In this document: piece by piece, positions 62,784-64,000 of the stretch | Position numbering within the stretch: the stretch's first letter is position 1 | Layout: every line of letters starts with the position of its first letter | Assembly (NCBI RefSeq): GCF_900104175.1 | Contig: NZ_FNIX01000003.1 | Location: 248,001 to 312,000, forward strand | Direction: 5' to 3' | Length of the DNA: 64,000 bases | Source of the DNA: Lentzea jiangxiensis | Lineage (GTDB): Bacteria > Actinomycetota > Actinomycetes > Mycobacteriales > Pseudonocardiaceae | Notes under the pieces: model-generated | Databases searched by the model: none | Told to the model about the DNA's origin: nothing | The model's input: only the letters and a program-made list of their open reading frames with translations | Position numbers and translations under genes: made by a program

Positions 62784-64000
62784 ATGCGGAAACGCACGAC
62801 CGTCATCCCCCTACTAGCTCTGGTGACACTGGCCCTCCCCGCTCCGGCGACCGCCCAGCCCACCGGCACGGTCACCTCGGGTCAGGCCCGGTTCCAGATC
62901 CTCTCCCCCACCCTCGTGCGCAGCGAGTTCGCCGGCGACCGCAGGTTTGAGGACCAGGCCACTTACAACGTTGTAAACCGCACCTTCCCCCGAACCCCGT
63001 ACACCTCGCGCACCGAGAACGGCTGGCTGGTCATCACCACGTCGGCCATGACGGTGCGCTACCGCGTGGGCTCCGGCCCGTTCCGCGCGGACAACCTGGA
63101 GATCAAGACGGCCGGCACGACCGCGTCCCCGTGGCGGCGGGTGGTCTGTGCGACCGGACAGCTCTGCGAGGCCGAGGACCAGCAGCGCGAGGGCATGCTC
63201 GTGGCCGCCGACCACCCCGGTCACACCGGTTACGGGTTCGTCGCGGGCTTCTCCTACGCCAACAACTCGGTCACGGCCACCGTCCGCGCGGCCACCGCGG
63301 GCCGGCACCGGGTCGTCGTGAAGTACGCGAACGGCCAGGGCGGCGACGGCCGGCACGAGGACCGCACGCTCGGGCTCGGCGTCGACGGGCAGGCGGCCCG
63401 GCAGGTCACGCTGCCGCGCACGACGGACTGGCGCGACTGGCGGCAGGCGGAGTTCGAGGTCGACCTGACCGCCGGCGAGCACCGCGTCTCGCTGACCCGG
63501 CGGTCGGGCGACTCGGGCAATGTCAACGTTGACAGCCTCGCCCTGCTCACCGCCGGCCAGGCCTACCCGGCCGAACGGGCGGTGGACGACTGCCGCTTCG
63601 GCACCACCTGCGAGGCGGAGAACGGCCGGATCAGCGGTCCGGCAACCATCGCGGACGAGCACGCGGGCTTCGCGGGCACCGGCTTCGTCGCCGAACTGCG
63701 CGGCGGCACGACCCTGACCCAGCGCGTCACCAGCGTCCCGGCCGCGGGCACGCACCCGGTCGTGCTGCGCTACGCCAACGGTGCCGGCGGCGACGGCAAG
63801 CACGAGCCCCGGACCGTGCACCTCAACGGCCAGGCGGTCACGTTGCCCACCACGGCGAACTGGGCGACCTGGGCCACGGCGACCGCTCAGGTGGCGTTGC
63901 CCGCGGGCACCTCGGACCTCAGCCTCACGTGCCCGGACGCCGGCTGCCACGTCAACCTCGACAGCGTCGGTCTCGCCAGCACGGCGCAGCACGTCGCGCT
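62784..64000 (+). CDS. Secreted GH31-like glycosidase with inserted CBM35 domains (runs off right edge)
   Basis: At least 405 residues are visible. Signal peptide about 1-25; then an N-terminal segment (ARFQILSPTLVRSEFAG, RFEDQATYNVVN) that resembles the N-terminal beta-sandwich of GH31 enzymes. Two CBM35-type modules follow (around 128-255 and 268-400), each with CEAE/CEAEN, KYANGQGGDG/RYANGAGGDG and NVNVDSLAL/HVNLDSVGL motifs. The catalytic domain would lie beyond the window, so the family call is tentative. ATG at 62784 has GAGGAG five bases upstream. A 14-bp TTACAACGTTGTAA palindrome lies in the coding region (62963-62976). Confidence 0.7.
   Translation, partial: MRKRTTVIPLLALVTLALPAPATAQPTGTVTSGQARFQILSPTLVRSEFAGDRRFEDQATYNVVNRTFPRTPYTSRTENGWLVITTSAMTVRYRVGSGPFRADNLEIKTAGTTASPWRRVVCATGQLCEAEDQQREGMLVAADHPGHTGYGFVAGFSYANNSVTATVRAATAGRHRVVVKYANGQGGDGRHEDRTLGLGVDGQAARQVTLPRTTDWRDWRQAEFEVDLTAGEHRVSLTRRSGDSGNVNVDSLALLTAGQAYPAERAVDDCRFGTTCEAENGRISGPATIADEHAGFAGTGFVAELRGGTTLTQRVTSVPAAGTHPVVLRYANGAGGDGKHEPRTVHLNGQAVTLPTTANWATWATATAQVALPAGTSDLSLTCPDAGCHVNLDSVGLASTAQHVA
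62963..62976. promoter_or_regulatory. TTACAACGTTGTAA palindrome within the GH31-like gene
   Basis: Identical to the 14-mer at the GH2 promoter (19446-19459). It encodes Tyr-Asn-Val-Val with the locally rare codon GTA, and lies about 180 bases into the gene. Confidence 0.5.

Noticed and set aside
63521..63534. TGTCAACGTTGACA palindrome
   Set aside because: It encodes the conserved CBM35 N-V-N-V-D-S motif, which also occurs in the second module with a non-palindromic sequence; coding explains it.

Overview
The window is high-GC actinobacterial chromosome. Third codon positions are almost all G or C, many genes start with GTG or TTG, and start/stop codons often overlap as ATGA or GTGA. Gene content (a modular polyketide synthase, many secreted carbohydrate-active enzymes and proteases, LacI-, PucR- and KstR-type control signals, heterotetrameric sarcosine oxidase) fits a filamentous soil actinomycete, perhaps of the Pseudonocardiaceae. 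No rRNA, tRNA, CRISPR array, transposase or other taxonomic marker was seen.

Region 1 (1-6.8 kb) is the edge of a type I polyketide cluster. A PKS subunit that begins with a bare ACP and then KS-AT runs off the left edge. Facing it are a stand-alone acyltransferase, a tryptophan/arginine-2-monooxygenase-like flavoenzyme and a nitrilase-type amidase. Together these look like an amino-acid-derived starter-unit route: amino acid to amide to acid to acyl-ACP. This is the route known for 4-guanidinobutyrate-primed polyketides such as the azalomycin/ECO-0501 class. The acyl-CoA ligase that should complete it is not in the window.

Region 2 (7-19.5 kb) holds an 18-codon mini-gene with a strong ribosome site, an MpaB-like oxygenase fused to EF-hands, and a polysaccharide-degradation island. 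The island encodes two CBM32-bearing enzymes, a DUF1996 protein, a malectin-domain protein, a PA14-GH2 enzyme and a LacI regulator. GAGAGCGCTCTC operators lie next to the promoters of almost every gene in it.

Region 3 (19.6-29.7 kb) has a sulfite-oxidase-like molybdoenzyme cassette with a ferredoxin reductase, DUF6510 and HAD proteins. A decayed stretch follows (TPR-regulator and methyltransferase pseudogenes around cutA), then lgt, a secreted X-Pro peptidase, a fatty-acid desaturase with its reductase, and a PucR regulator.

Region 4 (29.8-46.6 kb) contains an ECF sigma/anti-sigma/twin-ATPase ABC operon, an SGNH esterase, a CPBP protease-histidine kinase-response regulator operon, a manganese-riboswitch-like leader before terC, an S1 protease, an M28 peptidase with duplicated flanking modules, an MFS exporter and a methyltransferase.

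Region 5 (46.5-64 kb) carries the soxBDAG sarcosine oxidase operon with a divergent GntR regulator, a GT39-like membrane glycosyltransferase, a serine hydrolase, an SOS-box-controlled dinB, and a small steroid-type regulon (reductase, AhpD-like protein, cholesterol oxidase) with KstR-like AAC-N2-GTT sites. It ends with a monoamine oxidase fused to a cyclic-nucleotide-binding domain, a DUF1062 protein, a small hypothetical protein, and the start of a GH31-like enzyme with CBM35 modules. That last gene shares a 14-bp palindrome with the GH2 promoter 43 kb away.
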